Source: Halobacillus salinus | GTDB taxonomy: Bacteria > Bacillota > Bacilli > Bacillales > Halobacillaceae | Direction of reading: 5' to 3' | Length of the DNA: 64,000 bases | Assembly (NCBI RefSeq): GCF_004684905.1 | Contig: NZ_SRJC01000001.1 | Coordinates: 1-64,000 of the forward strand | The notes under the pieces: model-generated | What the model was told of the DNA's origin: nothing | Databases searched by the model: none | Seen by the model: only the letters and a program-made list of their open reading frames with translations | Part shown: piece by piece, positions 1 to 10,201 of the stretch | Layout: every line of letters begins with the position of its first letter | Position numbering within the stretch: position 1 is the first letter of the stretch | Program-made: the position numbers and the translations under genes

Positions 1-34
1 CATCCATATTTAGGTTAAACTGAAAGTGAGTCAT
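1..34 (-). CDS. IS256-family transposase, N-terminal fragment cut by window edge
   Basis: Only the first eleven codons are visible, reading MTHFQFNLNMD, behind a good AGGAGGA ribosome binding site with six bases of spacing (an ATG one codon earlier sits too close to it). This beginning resembles IS256-type DDE transposases. The identification rests mainly on the terminal inverted repeat just upstream at 101-127. The rest of the gene lies outside the window. Confidence 0.6.
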   Translation of the reverse strand, partial: MTHFQFNLNMD

Positions 35-127
35 CATTATTCCTCCTGCACAAGTTTTTAGCGGTAAAAACATTGTGGTCGGAATGATGATGGCTTATTC
101 TTTTTACACAATTATAAGGACTTAATC
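1..127 (-). mobile_element. IS256-type insertion sequence, one end
   Basis: Read on the minus strand, the stretch at 101-127 begins GATTAAGTCC and continues TTATAATTGTGTAAAA. This closely resembles the terminal inverted repeat I know for IS256-group elements (GATAAAGTCC, then TATAATTGTGTAAAA). A transposase start follows inward at 34. The element therefore ends at about 127 and continues beyond the left edge; the target duplication cannot be seen. Confidence 0.75.
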
Positions 128-139
128 AGGTTGTACAGG

Positions 140-247
140 TAAAAGGGAAGAGAAAAGCATGTTAAGTGCCGTTTCGAGAGCTTTTTTTATGCAAAAGGGA
201 ACAGAGACGCTGCCTCGAACGAAGCTGGGTCTCTGTGCCCGTTTTAC
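140..247. repeat. Family 2 intergenic repeat cluster
   Basis: Two units are present. Each starts with AAAAGGGAA(G/C)AGAG-like sequence and has a CTCTG(T)GCCC-like counter-arm, with a GTGCCGTTTCGAG motif between them. The same building blocks recur near 5.6, 6.8, 19.2 and 54.3 kb. The cluster lies between the IS end and a small membrane protein gene. Confidence 0.6.
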
Positions 248-429
248 ATATCCTTTTTCATCTCCCGGAGCGTGAAGAGCAGGCCGGTCAATCCGGCAAG
301 GATCGAAGGCGGAATGCTCCACATGAGATAGCTCCAATCCCCTGTAATCAAAGACAGGATGAGGAAGAGGACCGGAAAGCCGACTAGTACGAATAGGCTG
401 ACGAACAGGGCGAGTTTGTTGTTTTCCAT
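244..429 (-). CDS. Small two-helix membrane protein
   Basis: A 61-residue protein with two hydrophobic stretches, at about residues 6-28 and 35-52, ending in a charged tail (REMKKDM). A strong AGGAGG lies seven bases upstream of the ATG, which supports it being a real gene. It is unrecognised by family. It lies downstream of the 530-1045 pair on the same strand and may be cotranscribed. The function is unknown. Confidence 0.6.
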   Translation of the reverse strand: MENNKLALFVSLFVLVGFPVLFLILSLITGDWSYLMWSIPPSILAGLTGLLFTLREMKKDM

Positions 430-529
430 TGCTTGAACCTCCTATATGATTCCATAACCACGATCCTGATTTGGTGCAGTTAGGATGGAGGTGTTTATGG
501 CTAAAAGCATGCATTTATCGTTATTGATA

Positions 530-808
530 TCAGGCCATCTGGGACATTAACAATGCGAACACGATGAAAAAAGTGGACATGATTGCTATTAGGGTTCCAA
601 GTGCTGCCGTGATTATTAGTTTCGTGCGTGAATTTCTTTGAATACCGATGATTCCAAAGACGATTGACACCGCAAGGATCACGAATAACACGGTGACGAG
701 CACTGTGAAATCGATGCGGATATAGCCGTAGAGAGCTGCAAAGAACGCGATGATCGGGAGGATGCTGAGCGAAAGAGACCAGTAGCTGAGCCAGTGGTGT
801 TTTTTCAT
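530..808 (-). CDS. Small membrane protein, three predicted helices
   Basis: A 92-residue, very hydrophobic protein with helices at about residues 10-28, 34-55 and 65-88. Its ATG follows immediately after the TAA of the upstream gene (TAAATG), so translation is probably coupled. I do not recognise a family. It resembles generic small integral membrane proteins common in Bacillaceae. Confidence 0.6.
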   Translation of the reverse strand: MKKHHWLSYWSLSLSILPIIAFFAALYGYIRIDFTVLVTVLFVILAVSIVFGIIGIQRNSRTKLIITAALGTLIAIMSTFFIVFALLMSQMA

Positions 809-1045
809 TTATATCACCCATGCGCCGAGCGCGACGAAGGAAGTTCCAATCATAACTACCAGTATCTTCGCCAAAGGGTATGGAAGTTTGTTGAACAGCT
901 TCAATAGACTTTCCCATTCTATAAAGCCGCTCGATCCGAGCTTCCCGTCATCTTTGACATCTTCTTTGCGTTTCATGTTGAATATCGAAGAGAAGAGGAG
1001 GACGATGCCCCACAAAATAAGTATTCCACCGATGAAAATATCCAT
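809..1045 (-). CDS. Small membrane protein
   Basis: A 78-residue protein starting MDIFIGGILILWG. The ATG at 1045 has AAAGGAG eight bases upstream; the longer open frame back to 1213 lies inside the antiporter gene and is not used. A hydrophobic segment sits at each end with a charged, lysine-rich middle (KRKEDVKDDGK). It lies in an operon-like array with the 530 and 244 genes. The function is unknown. Confidence 0.6.
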   Translation of the reverse strand: MDIFIGGILILWGIVLLFSSIFNMKRKEDVKDDGKLGSSGFIEWESLLKLFNKLPYPLAKILVVMIGTSFVALGAWVI

Positions 1046-1103
1046 AGAATCTCCTTTCTGTCTTTCCTGAATAATACGATTGAAATAAAGTTTTGTTTCA
1101 AAA

Positions 1104-2291
1104 TTATTCCAATAGTCGTTTCGAAAGCGGGTAGACGCCGAGACTTTGCAAGACGAGCGAGAACAGCACCGCGGCGAACGCGACCGAGATGAAGGTGTCG
1201 TTGGTGCCGGCATAGTCTGCCTGGAAGGTGAGGATGAGGAAGATCGACATCGTTCCTTTCAGTCCAGCCCAAGAGATGACGGCTGCGTCTTTGAACGAGA
1301 TTTCTTTTCTCCACTTTGGAAAAAGGGCGGTGCTTCCGGTGACGACAATGAGCCTGACGACGAGTGACAGGATGAAGATGATGAGTGCGAACGGCCAGAC
1401 GGGTTGGTCCAGGTAGGATGCAGCTTCGATGCCGATCAGCAGGAACAAAAGCGATAAGGCCGAGATTTCGACGATGCCCCAGAAGCCGTCGAGTGATTCT
1501 TTGAAGTGTTCTTCCTTCTCCGTGCGTCCGTACTCGAAGGACAGCATCAAGCCGCCTGCGACGGTTGCCAGTACACCCGATACGCCGATTCCCTCGGCGA
1601 CGTTGAAGAGGCCGTATGCCATCACGATGCTGAGCATCACTTGGTATTCGCGGTTGTGGGTGTAGTGGATGCCTTTACTGACGAGCCAGCCCGCTAATAC
1701 ACCGAGCGCCGTACCGCCAAGCGATACGTAGTAGAATTCGCTGATGACTGGGAAAAAGTCGAAGCCTCGATGCGTCGTGTAGACCTCGAACAACACGGTG
1801 AACACGACGATGCTCGTCCCGTCGTTCAAGAGCGATTCCCCTTCGACCACGTCCGCGATTTTGTCGTTGCCGGTCGAGTTTTTCAAAATCGATACGACCG
1901 ATACGGGATCGGTCGGGGTGAGGATCGCGGCTAAGAGCAATGCACCGAGTAACGAGAGCGACAGGAATGGACCGCTGATCGCGTAGATGATTCCGCCTAA
2001 TATCGCGATCATCACGATCAGCCCGACCGTCGCGAGAAACAGGATCAGCCCCATGTTCTTCTTGAATTGATCGGTCGAAAAGCGATACGCCGATACGAAC
2101 AGAAGCGGTGGCAAGAAGACGTTGTAAATCATGTGTCCGGTGACGTCGATCGTCGAGAAGTACGGGATGAACGACAGCACGATGCCGAGGAAGACGAGTA
2201 TGGTCGGCACGGGCAGGTTCTCTTGTTTTTTATCCAGTGTGAAAATGAGAAAGCCGATGAATAATAGGAGAATGGCTTGTGTAATAGACAT
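1104..2291 (-). CDS. Cation/proton antiporter, CPA1 (NhaP) type
   Basis: A 395-residue integral membrane protein with 11-12 predicted helices. CPA1 hallmarks are visible: LPPLLFVSAYRF near residue 60, LTPTDPVSVVSIL near 125-137, and EGESLLNDGTSIVVF near 150-164, which carries the ND aspartate implicated in cation exchange. The family exchanges Na+, K+ or H+ across the cytoplasmic membrane. There is no C-terminal cytoplasmic TrkA domain, so this is a short NhaP-type member. AAAGGAAA precedes the ATG. Its neighbour KtrB suggests a region for ion and pH homeostasis. The ion specificity cannot be read from the sequence. Confidence 0.9.
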   Translation of the reverse strand: MSITQAILLLFIGFLIFTLDKKQENLPVPTILVFLGIVLSFIPYFSTIDVTGHMIYNVFLPPLLFVSAYRFSTDQFKKNMGLILFLATVGLIVMIAILGGIIYAISGPFLSLSLLGALLLAAILTPTDPVSVVSILKNSTGNDKIADVVEGESLLNDGTSIVVFTVLFEVYTTHRGFDFFPVISEFYYVSLGGTALGVLAGWLVSKGIHYTHNREYQVMLSIVMAYGLFNVAEGIGVSGVLATVAGGLMLSFEYGRTEKEEHFKESLDGFWGIVEISALSLLFLLIGIEAASYLDQPVWPFALIIFILSLVVRLIVVTGSTALFPKWRKEISFKDAAVISWAGLKGTMSIFLILTFQADYAGTNDTFISVAFAAVLFSLVLQSLGVYPLSKRLLE

Positions 2292-2326
2292 GGTTCCGAT
2301 TTCCTTTCTAGTGTTAGTTGTGTCTT

Positions 2327-2359
2327 CCCTTCTGATTGTCTGTTTATTCCATTATAATG
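2327..2359 (+). promoter_or_regulatory. Candidate sigma-A promoter for the SDR gene
   Basis: A TATAAT box lies upstream of the 2393 start. A weak TTCTGA -35 lies 17 bases before it. The -10 is perfect, while the -35 is poor. Confidence 0.4.
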
Positions 2360-2392
2360 AAGACATCTACATAAAAAGAAGGGGTTTCTCGT

Positions 2393-3265
2393 ATGAAAAA
2401 GATTTTGGTAGCGGGAGCGACCGGTTACCTCGGGCGCTTTACGGTGAGAGCGATGAAGGAAGCGGGGTATTACGTCCGGGTGCTTGTCCGTTCACGCGAA
2501 AAATTGAGCCGGCCTGGACCGTTCGATTCGCCTGTGATCTCGGAGTTCGTCGATGAAGTCTTCGTAGGCGATGTTACGGATGAAGCAAGTCTTGTCGATG
2601 TTTGTGAGGGTGTCGATTATGTCTTCTCGTCGGTCGGGATCACGAGGCAGAAGGGGCCGCTTACGTTCGATGATGTCGATTTCCTGGGAAATATCCACTT
2701 GTTGAAAGAGGCTGAACGGTGCGGTGTGGCGCGGTTTATGTACATTAATGTCTACGGTGCCGAACATTGCCCGTCCGCGCTGACGCAGGCGAAGCATAAG
2801 TTCGTGCAGGAGTTGAAAAAGAGTGCGGTGCCTTGGGTCGTCGTCAATCCGACGGGGTATTTCTCCGATTTGACCGAAGTGTTGGATATGGCGAAAAAAG
2901 GAAGAGCGTACCTGCTTGGAAGCGGGCGCAACAAGATGAATCCCATTCACGGCGCGGATCTCGCCGCTGTCTGCGTGGATGCGCTAGATCAGGAAAATGC
3001 GGTGCTTGATGTGGGAGGGCCGGACGTGTACACATATAGGGAGATTGCTGACTTAGCCTTCGATGCAGTAGGCAAGCGTCCTAAGCGCACTATTTTACCA
3101 AAATGGTTGGGGGGTGCGGTGCTTCCGTTGCTGCGGGTGGTGAACAGGCGGCAGTATGATTTGGTTGTGTTCTTCTTCTATATGATGACGCATGATGTGG
3201 TGGCGGAGCGGTATGGTTCGAGGCATTTGGGGGCTTATTTTTTGGAGGAAAGTAGTATAGAATAA
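2393..3265 (+). CDS. NAD(P)-binding atypical short-chain dehydrogenase-like protein
   Basis: A 290-residue protein opening with a Rossmann fingerprint (VAGATGYLGRFT, residues 5-16). It continues VRVLVRS, as in NmrA-like and complex I 39-kDa-like atypical SDRs. There is no clear catalytic YxxxK, so it may bind the dinucleotide without being a classical dehydrogenase. A hydrophobic segment near the C-terminus suggests membrane association. AAGGGG precedes the ATG. It is followed after about 20 bases by the potassium transporter and could share its transcript. The substrate is unknown. Confidence 0.8.
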   Translation: MKKILVAGATGYLGRFTVRAMKEAGYYVRVLVRSREKLSRPGPFDSPVISEFVDEVFVGDVTDEASLVDVCEGVDYVFSSVGITRQKGPLTFDDVDFLGNIHLLKEAERCGVARFMYINVYGAEHCPSALTQAKHKFVQELKKSAVPWVVVNPTGYFSDLTEVLDMAKKGRAYLLGSGRNKMNPIHGADLAAVCVDALDQENAVLDVGGPDVYTYREIADLAFDAVGKRPKRTILPKWLGGAVLPLLRVVNRRQYDLVVFFFYMMTHDVVAERYGSRHLGAYFLEESSIE

Positions 3266-3286
3266 GTTCATTACACAAGATGGGTG

Positions 3287-4609
3287 ATGACGGGAATGTT
3301 GAAAAAAGAGTGGACGCCTCCACAGATCATATTGTCGGTGTTTGTCTTGCTGATCCTTGTCGGGACGGTGGTGTTGATGCTGCCGGTGTCGACGACAGAG
3401 GGGATTAGTTTCTTGGATGCGTTGTTCACGTCGACGTCTGCGATGACGGTGACGGGGCTTGTTGTCGTCGATACAGGGACGGCGTACACGTGGTTCGGGC
3501 AGACGGTGATCATGGCGCTCATCCAGATGGGCGGTCTCGGGATCATGACGTTTGCGGTGATGATCTATATCGCGATCGGGAAGAAAATCGGCATCAAGGA
3601 GCGGTTGTTGATTAAGCAGTCATTGAACCAGTCGGCGGTCGGCGGGGTCGTGAAGCTTGCGAAGCGGATCCTGCTGTTCTCGCTTGCGGTCGAATTGATT
3701 GCGGTCTTGTTCTTAGCTGCTCAGTGGGTGCCGGAGATGGGATGGAGAGAAGGCTTGTTCGCGAGTGTCTTCCATGCGATTTCGGCGTTCAACAATGCTG
3801 GGTTTTCGATCTGGTCGGACAGTTTGTCAGGATATGTGGCGAGTCCGGTCGTGAATATCGTGATCACGTTCCTGTTCATCGTAGGTGGTATCGGATTCAC
3901 GGTCATTTTCGATTTGTGGAAAACGCGCGAGATCAAGCGGTTGTCGCTCCAGACGAAGCTGATGCTGGTCGGAACGTTCGTGATCAATGTGGTCAGTTTC
4001 CTCGTCATTTTCATTCTGGAGTATCACAATCCGGAAACGCTCGGCAGTCTGTCGAGCTTCGGAAAAGTCCAGGCTGCCTACTTCCAGGCTGTGACGCCGC
4101 GTACGGCCGGATTCAATACGCTCGACATCGCCCAGCTTGATGAGGATACGTTGTTCTATATCATCACGCTCATGTTCATCGGTGGAGGAAGCGCGTCGAC
4201 GGCGGGCGGGATCAAATTGACGACGACGATCACGATCCTGCTTGCGGCGTTCGCCTTTTTCAGAAGCAAGGAACAAGTTGCCATCTTCAACCGCAGCTTG
4301 TCGTACCATATTATACTGAAAGCATTGGCGCTTACTGTCGGGAGTTTCTGTGTCGTGGTGGCGACGATTTTCATCTTGAATTTGACCGAAGACGCGCCGT
4401 TTCTGATGGTCATGTTCGAGAGTGTGTCGGCGTTCGGCACGGTCGGACTGTCGATGGGGCTGACGGGGAGTTTGAGTGCGATCGGCAAGTGCGTCATTAT
4501 CGTGACGATGCTGATCGGAAAGCTCGGACCGCTCACCTTCGCGTTCGCCTTTGCGAAGCAGACGCCGGATCCGGTGCGTCATCCTGGTGAGGATATTTTG
4601 ACCGGATAA
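3287..4609 (+). CDS. Potassium uptake protein, KtrB/TrkH family
   Basis: A 440-residue membrane protein with the fourfold pore-loop architecture of KtrB/TrkH. Filter-like segments are visible as STSAMTVTGL, AISAFNNAGFS, VTPRTAGFNT and SVSAFGTVGLS, each with the filter glycine. The family passes K+ (often Na+-assisted) and normally needs a cytosolic KtrA-type gating ring, which is not encoded next to it here. The start is uncertain: GTG 3284, ATG 3287 and ATG 3296 are all possible and none has a strong ribosome binding site. Its size fits KtrB/KtrD. Confidence 0.9.
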   Translation: MTGMLKKEWTPPQIILSVFVLLILVGTVVLMLPVSTTEGISFLDALFTSTSAMTVTGLVVVDTGTAYTWFGQTVIMALIQMGGLGIMTFAVMIYIAIGKKIGIKERLLIKQSLNQSAVGGVVKLAKRILLFSLAVELIAVLFLAAQWVPEMGWREGLFASVFHAISAFNNAGFSIWSDSLSGYVASPVVNIVITFLFIVGGIGFTVIFDLWKTREIKRLSLQTKLMLVGTFVINVVSFLVIFILEYHNPETLGSLSSFGKVQAAYFQAVTPRTAGFNTLDIAQLDEDTLFYIITLMFIGGGSASTAGGIKLTTTITILLAAFAFFRSKEQVAIFNRSLSYHIILKALALTVGSFCVVVATIFILNLTEDAPFLMVMFESVSAFGTVGLSMGLTGSLSAIGKCVIIVTMLIGKLGPLTFAFAFAKQTPDPVRHPGEDILTG

Positions 4610-4626
4610 AGCATTGGGGGAATTCG

Positions 4627-5058
4627 ATGTATCGATTAAGACCGAGAATGTTGCCGGCTGTACTGACGGTGTTGAGTGTAGTCGGATGGAATATACTTGC
4701 GGAATCGCTGGAGCTGGCGACTCTGTGGATCGTGCCATACTTCTCGCTGATCCTTCTGTTTGCTTGGGTGAGATTTTATTTTCATATTGATTCCGATGTG
4801 CTGAAGTATCGGATCGAGTGGTTCGGCAAGCCGCTTCTGAAGGTGGACGTCGCACCGGAAGAAATCAAGAAGCTTTCGTTCAAGCGGGCAAGTTGGAAAA
4901 ATAAAGCGGCCGTGGTGAAACGGAAGCGCGGGCTGCCGATCCGGCTGGTCGTACTCGAGGACGAAGCGGGCTACGACCGGTTGATCGCTTTCGGAGAGGA
5001 GCACGGGATTCCGATTCGGAAGTCGCGCGATTATAAAATTTTAGAAAAATGGTATTGA
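4627..5058 (+). CDS. Membrane protein with bacterial PH-like domain
   Basis: A 143-residue protein with two hydrophobic helices (about residues 10-25 and 30-48) followed by a soluble region. The pattern DVLKYRIEWFGKPLLKVDVAPEE resembles bacterial PH (YdbS/bPH-type) domains. GGGGG precedes the ATG. It lies 17 bases after the potassium transporter and ends at a terminator, so the two are probably one transcript. The function is unknown. Confidence 0.6.
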   Translation: MYRLRPRMLPAVLTVLSVVGWNILAESLELATLWIVPYFSLILLFAWVRFYFHIDSDVLKYRIEWFGKPLLKVDVAPEEIKKLSFKRASWKNKAAVVKRKRGLPIRLVVLEDEAGYDRLIAFGEEHGIPIRKSRDYKILEKWY

Positions 5059-5069
5059 TGTTTGTGCGG

Positions 5070-5100
5070 ACACCTCCCTAGTGATGGGAGGTGTTTTTTT
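5070..5100 (+). terminator. Rho-independent terminator
   Basis: ACACCTCCC / GGGAGGTGT stem with a short loop, followed by seven T. It closes the ktrB-PH unit. Confidence 0.9.
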
Positions 5101-5152
5101 ATGGCACCGTTCGGGTGGTGGCTGCATAAGGTTTTGGCAAGGGGGCGAAACC

Positions 5153-5596
5153 GTGAAAAGACTCCAGCCTGAAAAGTTGTTTGTCGAGTGGAGGAATGGT
5201 GTTGGTTGGAATGCGCCGGTCGAGGGGCGGAAATACACGCTGACGCACTCGGACGAGACCGGAGAGCTTTTTCTTACGATCGGGACGACGTATGCATTTG
5301 ATAAAATAACGCCGATGCGTGACGAGGTACTGGCGGAGTGGCGCCTGCTTGGTGGGTGTCCGGTGCTTTATGTGTTCGTGGATGTGGATGGTGAGTCTGC
5401 TGGGCTTGCGGCGGTGCGGAATGCGGTGTTCGTCCGGGAGCTGCCGCTTGCGCTTGAGGCGATGAGGTATGGCGATCGGTGCTTGTTTTTGTGGGAGCCT
5501 TGTTTTGATGTGGCGCCGGTGTTGGTGAGGTTTCATTCTGCTGATCCTCGGTTTAATAGGTTGGAGTGTTGGGGTGTGGTTGGTGATTATAGGTGA
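5153..5596 (+). CDS. Staygreen-like family protein
   Basis: A 147-residue protein. The stretch LQPEKLFVEW, then APVEGRKYTLTHSDETGELFLTIG, matches the staygreen domain found in plant Mg-dechelatases and in short bacterial homologues. The bacterial members are reported to have Mg-dechelatase activity in vitro, but their role in non-photosynthetic bacteria is not established. The chosen start is GTG 5153 behind AAGGGGG; the frame upstream of it overlaps the preceding terminator. The distal part of the gene is rich in TTG, GTG and GGT codons. Confidence 0.7.
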   Translation: MKRLQPEKLFVEWRNGVGWNAPVEGRKYTLTHSDETGELFLTIGTTYAFDKITPMRDEVLAEWRLLGGCPVLYVFVDVDGESAGLAAVRNAVFVRELPLALEAMRYGDRCLFLWEPCFDVAPVLVRFHSADPRFNRLECWGVVGDYR

Positions 5597-5620
5597 CGTT
5601 TTTGTTGTGGGTGGGGTTGG

Positions 5621-5866
5621 AAAGGGCAGAGAGTGTGTGCAGGGCGTGAGGGCGGCTTTCTATGTGACGTTTTGAGGCTGTAAGGGGTCGAGAATGTCAT
5701 CTAGGAGGCTGCTCTCTGCCTTTTTTGATAGTGGAGAAGTTGAGAATGGCAGAGAGAGGGCTGTTCTCTGCCATTTTGGCTGTGATGGGCGTGCGAAAGG
5801 GAAGAGAGAGGCGTGCTCAGTGACGTTTCGGCGGCATTTTTTCTACAAAAGGGAACAGAGGTGGTG
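5621..5866. repeat. Family 2 intergenic repeat cluster, several units
   Basis: At least four units of the type AAAGGGCAGAGAG or AATGGCAGAGAGAG with counter-arms CTCTCTGCC(A/T)TTTT are interspersed with GTGACGTTT motifs (5593, 5660, 5819). The stretch between 5597 and 5868 has no convincing gene. Confidence 0.7.
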
Positions 5867-5868
5867 CG

Positions 5869-6765
5869 TCATTCGAAGTACGTCCACTTGCTTTGCCCTT
5901 TTCTTGTGAAGTGCTTCAGGAGCAGTTGCCGGATGCGTTTGTGGCTTCCGAATTCGCCGCACCATTCATATACGAGTGGGGTCGTGAGCTTCTTATCTGG
6001 AAAAAGCGTCGTCAGTTCATGGATCATCCGCAGTACGGCCGAGCTGAATTTTTCATCGGATCCGCAGGTGGCGCAATGGCAGTAGTGGCCTTTTTCGACG
6101 AGGGTGTAAGCGGAGCATTCGAGACAGTGGATGCCTTTTTGTAAGGAGTCGAAGGTGTAGGTTGGCAGGTCGGACGTGTAGGTATCGGGTGTGTGGAGCG
6201 AGTGGAGGTGCTCGGCGAGTCGATGGTGATTGGCGGTTAGGGGACCGTGCCGTGACTGGATGTTAAGTAAAAAGGCGTCGAGCTGAGTGGGTAGGACGAG
6301 CGACGGGTGCAGTGGTGCTTGATACAAGGTGAAGTTCGGGTTGATGAAAAGGAGGTAGGATTCGATCGTTTGGTGTGGCATGAGCTGGGCGAGAAGGGCA
6401 TGTGCTCGTTGGAGTTGGTGGAGCGGATTGAGGAGTTCGGATTCTGGAAGGCGGTAGAATTTATCGTCTTCGTACTTGAAGTCGCCTTCATAGTTTTTGA
6501 TTTCGAACAGGTAGTTTTTTTCAGAGGTGATCATGAAGGTGTCGATTTGGAAGGTGGTGGAGTTGTGTTGCAAGAGGAGGTCGTGAAGCAGGTGCGAGTC
6601 CGATTCGTACGGCTCTATCATCCGGTCGAACCTGAGCTCGCCGTCATAGCCTTTTTTCCATTTAGCGGATTCTCGTTGGTTGTGGGGAGGCAAGGGCATT
6701 CGTTTGGTCAGCATTTCGATGAGGGTTAATTTGAGTGGTTGGGTGCGGGATTTGAACGGGGGCAT
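5869..6765 (-). CDS. NERD-domain protein with C-terminal zinc-finger-like segment
   Basis: A 298-residue protein. Residues 30-140 contain the NERD pattern: KKGYDGELRFDRMI, then TTFQIDTFMIT, then LFEIKNYEGDF, where D and E-x-K resemble a PD-(D/E)XK nuclease core. Near residue 215 two Cys pairs (CLEC, then CHCATCG) could bind zinc. The C-terminus (SHKRIRQLLLKHF) looks like a small DNA-binding helix. Such proteins are common singletons in Bacillaceae and may be DNA-processing enzymes; nuclease activity is an inference. The ATG 6765 follows AAGGAAGG; the longer frame upstream lies in repeats. Confidence 0.75.
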   Translation of the reverse strand: MPPFKSRTQPLKLTLIEMLTKRMPLPPHNQRESAKWKKGYDGELRFDRMIEPYESDSHLLHDLLLQHNSTTFQIDTFMITSEKNYLFEIKNYEGDFKYEDDKFYRLPESELLNPLHQLQRAHALLAQLMPHQTIESYLLFINPNFTLYQAPLHPSLVLPTQLDAFLLNIQSRHGPLTANHHRLAEHLHSLHTPDTYTSDLPTYTFDSLQKGIHCLECSAYTLVEKGHYCHCATCGSDEKFSSAVLRMIHELTTLFPDKKLTTPLVYEWCGEFGSHKRIRQLLLKHFTRKGQSKWTYFE

Positions 6766-6838
6766 TGCATCCTTCCTTTCTGGTAGAAGATGGATTAAGT
6801 ATAGCACATAACTTCCTTTTACATAGGAGTGTTCGCGC

Positions 6839-6990
6839 GAAAAGGAAGAGAGAGCGTCTGTCTCTGCCATTTTGCACGTACTCTTCGATAGAAAAGGCAT
6901 ATAGGAGGCGTCTCTCTGCCCTTTTACAAAAGGACGGAAGCAATTTTGTCAAAGAGAGCCATCCTATCTGCCGTTTCAAGCCTCACACAT
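6839..6990. repeat. Family 2 intergenic repeat cluster
   Basis: Units AAAAGGAAGAGAGAG, then CTCTGCCATTTT, CTCTCTGCCCTTTT, AAAGAGAG and a CTGCCGTTTCAAG motif, between the NERD gene and katG terminator. Confidence 0.65.
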
Positions 6991-7009
6991 CATCAAAAGG
7001 GCATCAACA

Positions 7010-7040
7010 AAAAAGGAGCACCCCACCAAAGGGATGCTCC
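7010..7040 (-). terminator. katG terminator
   Basis: On the minus strand a GGAGCATCCC / GGGGTGCTCC stem is followed by TTTTTTG. Confidence 0.85.
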
Positions 7041-7050
7041 TCAACAATCT

Positions 7051-9282
<2,232 letters not shown>

Positions 9283-9314
9283 CTATTTGTGAAAAAATTA
9301 TAACCGCTCTTAGA

Positions 9315-9329
9315 TTATAATTATAATAA
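9315..9329. promoter_or_regulatory. PerR-type operator upstream of katG
   Basis: The 15-mer TTATAATTATAATAA matches the PerR consensus TTATAATnATTATAA at every position but one. It sits in the katG promoter region. PerR repression of catalase genes in Bacillus is established; binding here is inferred. Confidence 0.65.
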
Positions 9330-9381
9330 ATAAGATACTAGATTGAAAGCGAGAACCATTCGATTTCAGAAAATTTTTTTG

Positions 9382-9401
9382 GGGGACAGGGACTTTGTCC
9401 C
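9382..9401. repeat. Family 1 repeat, single arm
   Basis: One GGGGACAGGGACTTTGTCCC arm in the gap between katG and the 9525 gene; no partner arm is seen nearby. Confidence 0.8.
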
Positions 9402-9486
9402 AGTCTACTTGCAATACTAGAGGGGGATGATAGTTTTTCCGTGGAAGGCTTGGTATTCCAGATTCTTTGTCCATACCCTTAATTAT

Positions 9487-9517
9487 AAAAAAAGAACCCT
9501 CCATAGAGGAGGGTTCC
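9487..9517 (-). terminator. Terminator of the 9525 gene
   Basis: GAACCCTCC / GGAGGGTTC stem, with seven T following on the minus strand. Confidence 0.85.
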
Positions 9518-9524
9518 GAACGAT

Positions 9525-9905
9525 TCATTCTGACTGCATTCTTTTCCATGGTAGTTGGGCTTTCGGGAACAACAACGCCGAGACGAGGACAGATGTCACA
9601 AGGCCCGCTATGACGATCAGTACCGATTCGTGCGTGCTGAAGTATTCCAGCGCAAAGAAAAGGTCGAAGCCCCATAGAGCTACGAATATCAAGGAAAAAT
9701 AAAACATGAACGAGGTCGTCAAAGCGGTGACCTTTATTCGATTCACTGCGATTGCAGGAAGGACCACGATGACGGCGAATATAAGGAAAGACCGCTCGTC
9801 ACTCGCTGTAAGGGGGCCTTCGAATAGAAGAAATCGATAACAGCCGAGAAGGAACAACGCCCCAAGCGTCATCACAGCTAATGTAGCTTGTATTGTTCTG
9901 GACAT
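9525..9905 (-). CDS. Polytopic membrane protein of unknown function
   Basis: A 126-residue protein with four predicted helices (about residues 6-24, 40-56, 62-84 and 94-112). AAAGGG lies upstream of the ATG and its own terminator follows. I do not recognise a family. Confidence 0.6.
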   Translation of the reverse strand: MSRTIQATLAVMTLGALFLLGCYRFLLFEGPLTASDERSFLIFAVIVVLPAIAVNRIKVTALTTSFMFYFSLIFVALWGFDLFFALEYFSTHESVLIVIAGLVTSVLVSALLFPKAQLPWKRMQSE

Positions 9906-9951
9906 CTATAACACCCTTTGTTGATAAATATTACCATTGAGAGTGTAACAT

Positions 9952-9998
9952 GGGGACCGGGACTTTGTCCCAAAAAGTGGGACGAGGTCCCGGTCCCC
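9952..9998. repeat. Family 1 repeat, paired arms
   Basis: GGGGACCGGGACTTTGTCCC, then a 7-base loop, then GGGACGAGGTCCCGGTCCCC. The inner bases of both arms share the ACCGGG/CCCGGT variant. Confidence 0.9.
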
Positions 9999-10155
9999 AA
10001 TCACGCTTAGCTGAGAGGAGAGGGGGAGGTTGTATCAATAGAAGCGTATTTTCTTTCAATTGAAGAGATTCTTCTATCAAACCTACTCGAATTTCTTTCA
10101 TAAACCTCCCATCTTCTATTAAATAGAGCAAATGTTCTTTCATTTTGATAGAATC
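9999..10155 (-). other. Segment between two family 1 repeats with a weak minus-strand frame
   Basis: A minus-strand open frame from 10143 to 9931 would encode about 70 residues (MKEHLLYLIEDGRFMKEIRV and onward) and reads out through the repeat at 9952. There is no ribosome binding site. It could be a decayed gene piece or chance. I see nothing else here. Confidence 0.25.
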
Positions 10156-10176
10156 GGGGACAGAGTCCCTGTCCCT
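10156..10176. repeat. Family 1 repeat, single arm
   Basis: GGGGACAGAGTCCCTGTCCC arm, close to the start of the 10202 gene. Confidence 0.7.
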
Positions 10177-10201
10177 ATAGTCTCGTAAGGAGGAGTCAGT
10201 T

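Noticed and set aside
3827-4855. Long minus-strand open frame opposite the potassium transporter
   Set aside because: Highly charged, low-complexity Arg/His/Asp/Glu composition typical of an antisense shadow; the plus-strand gene is unambiguous.
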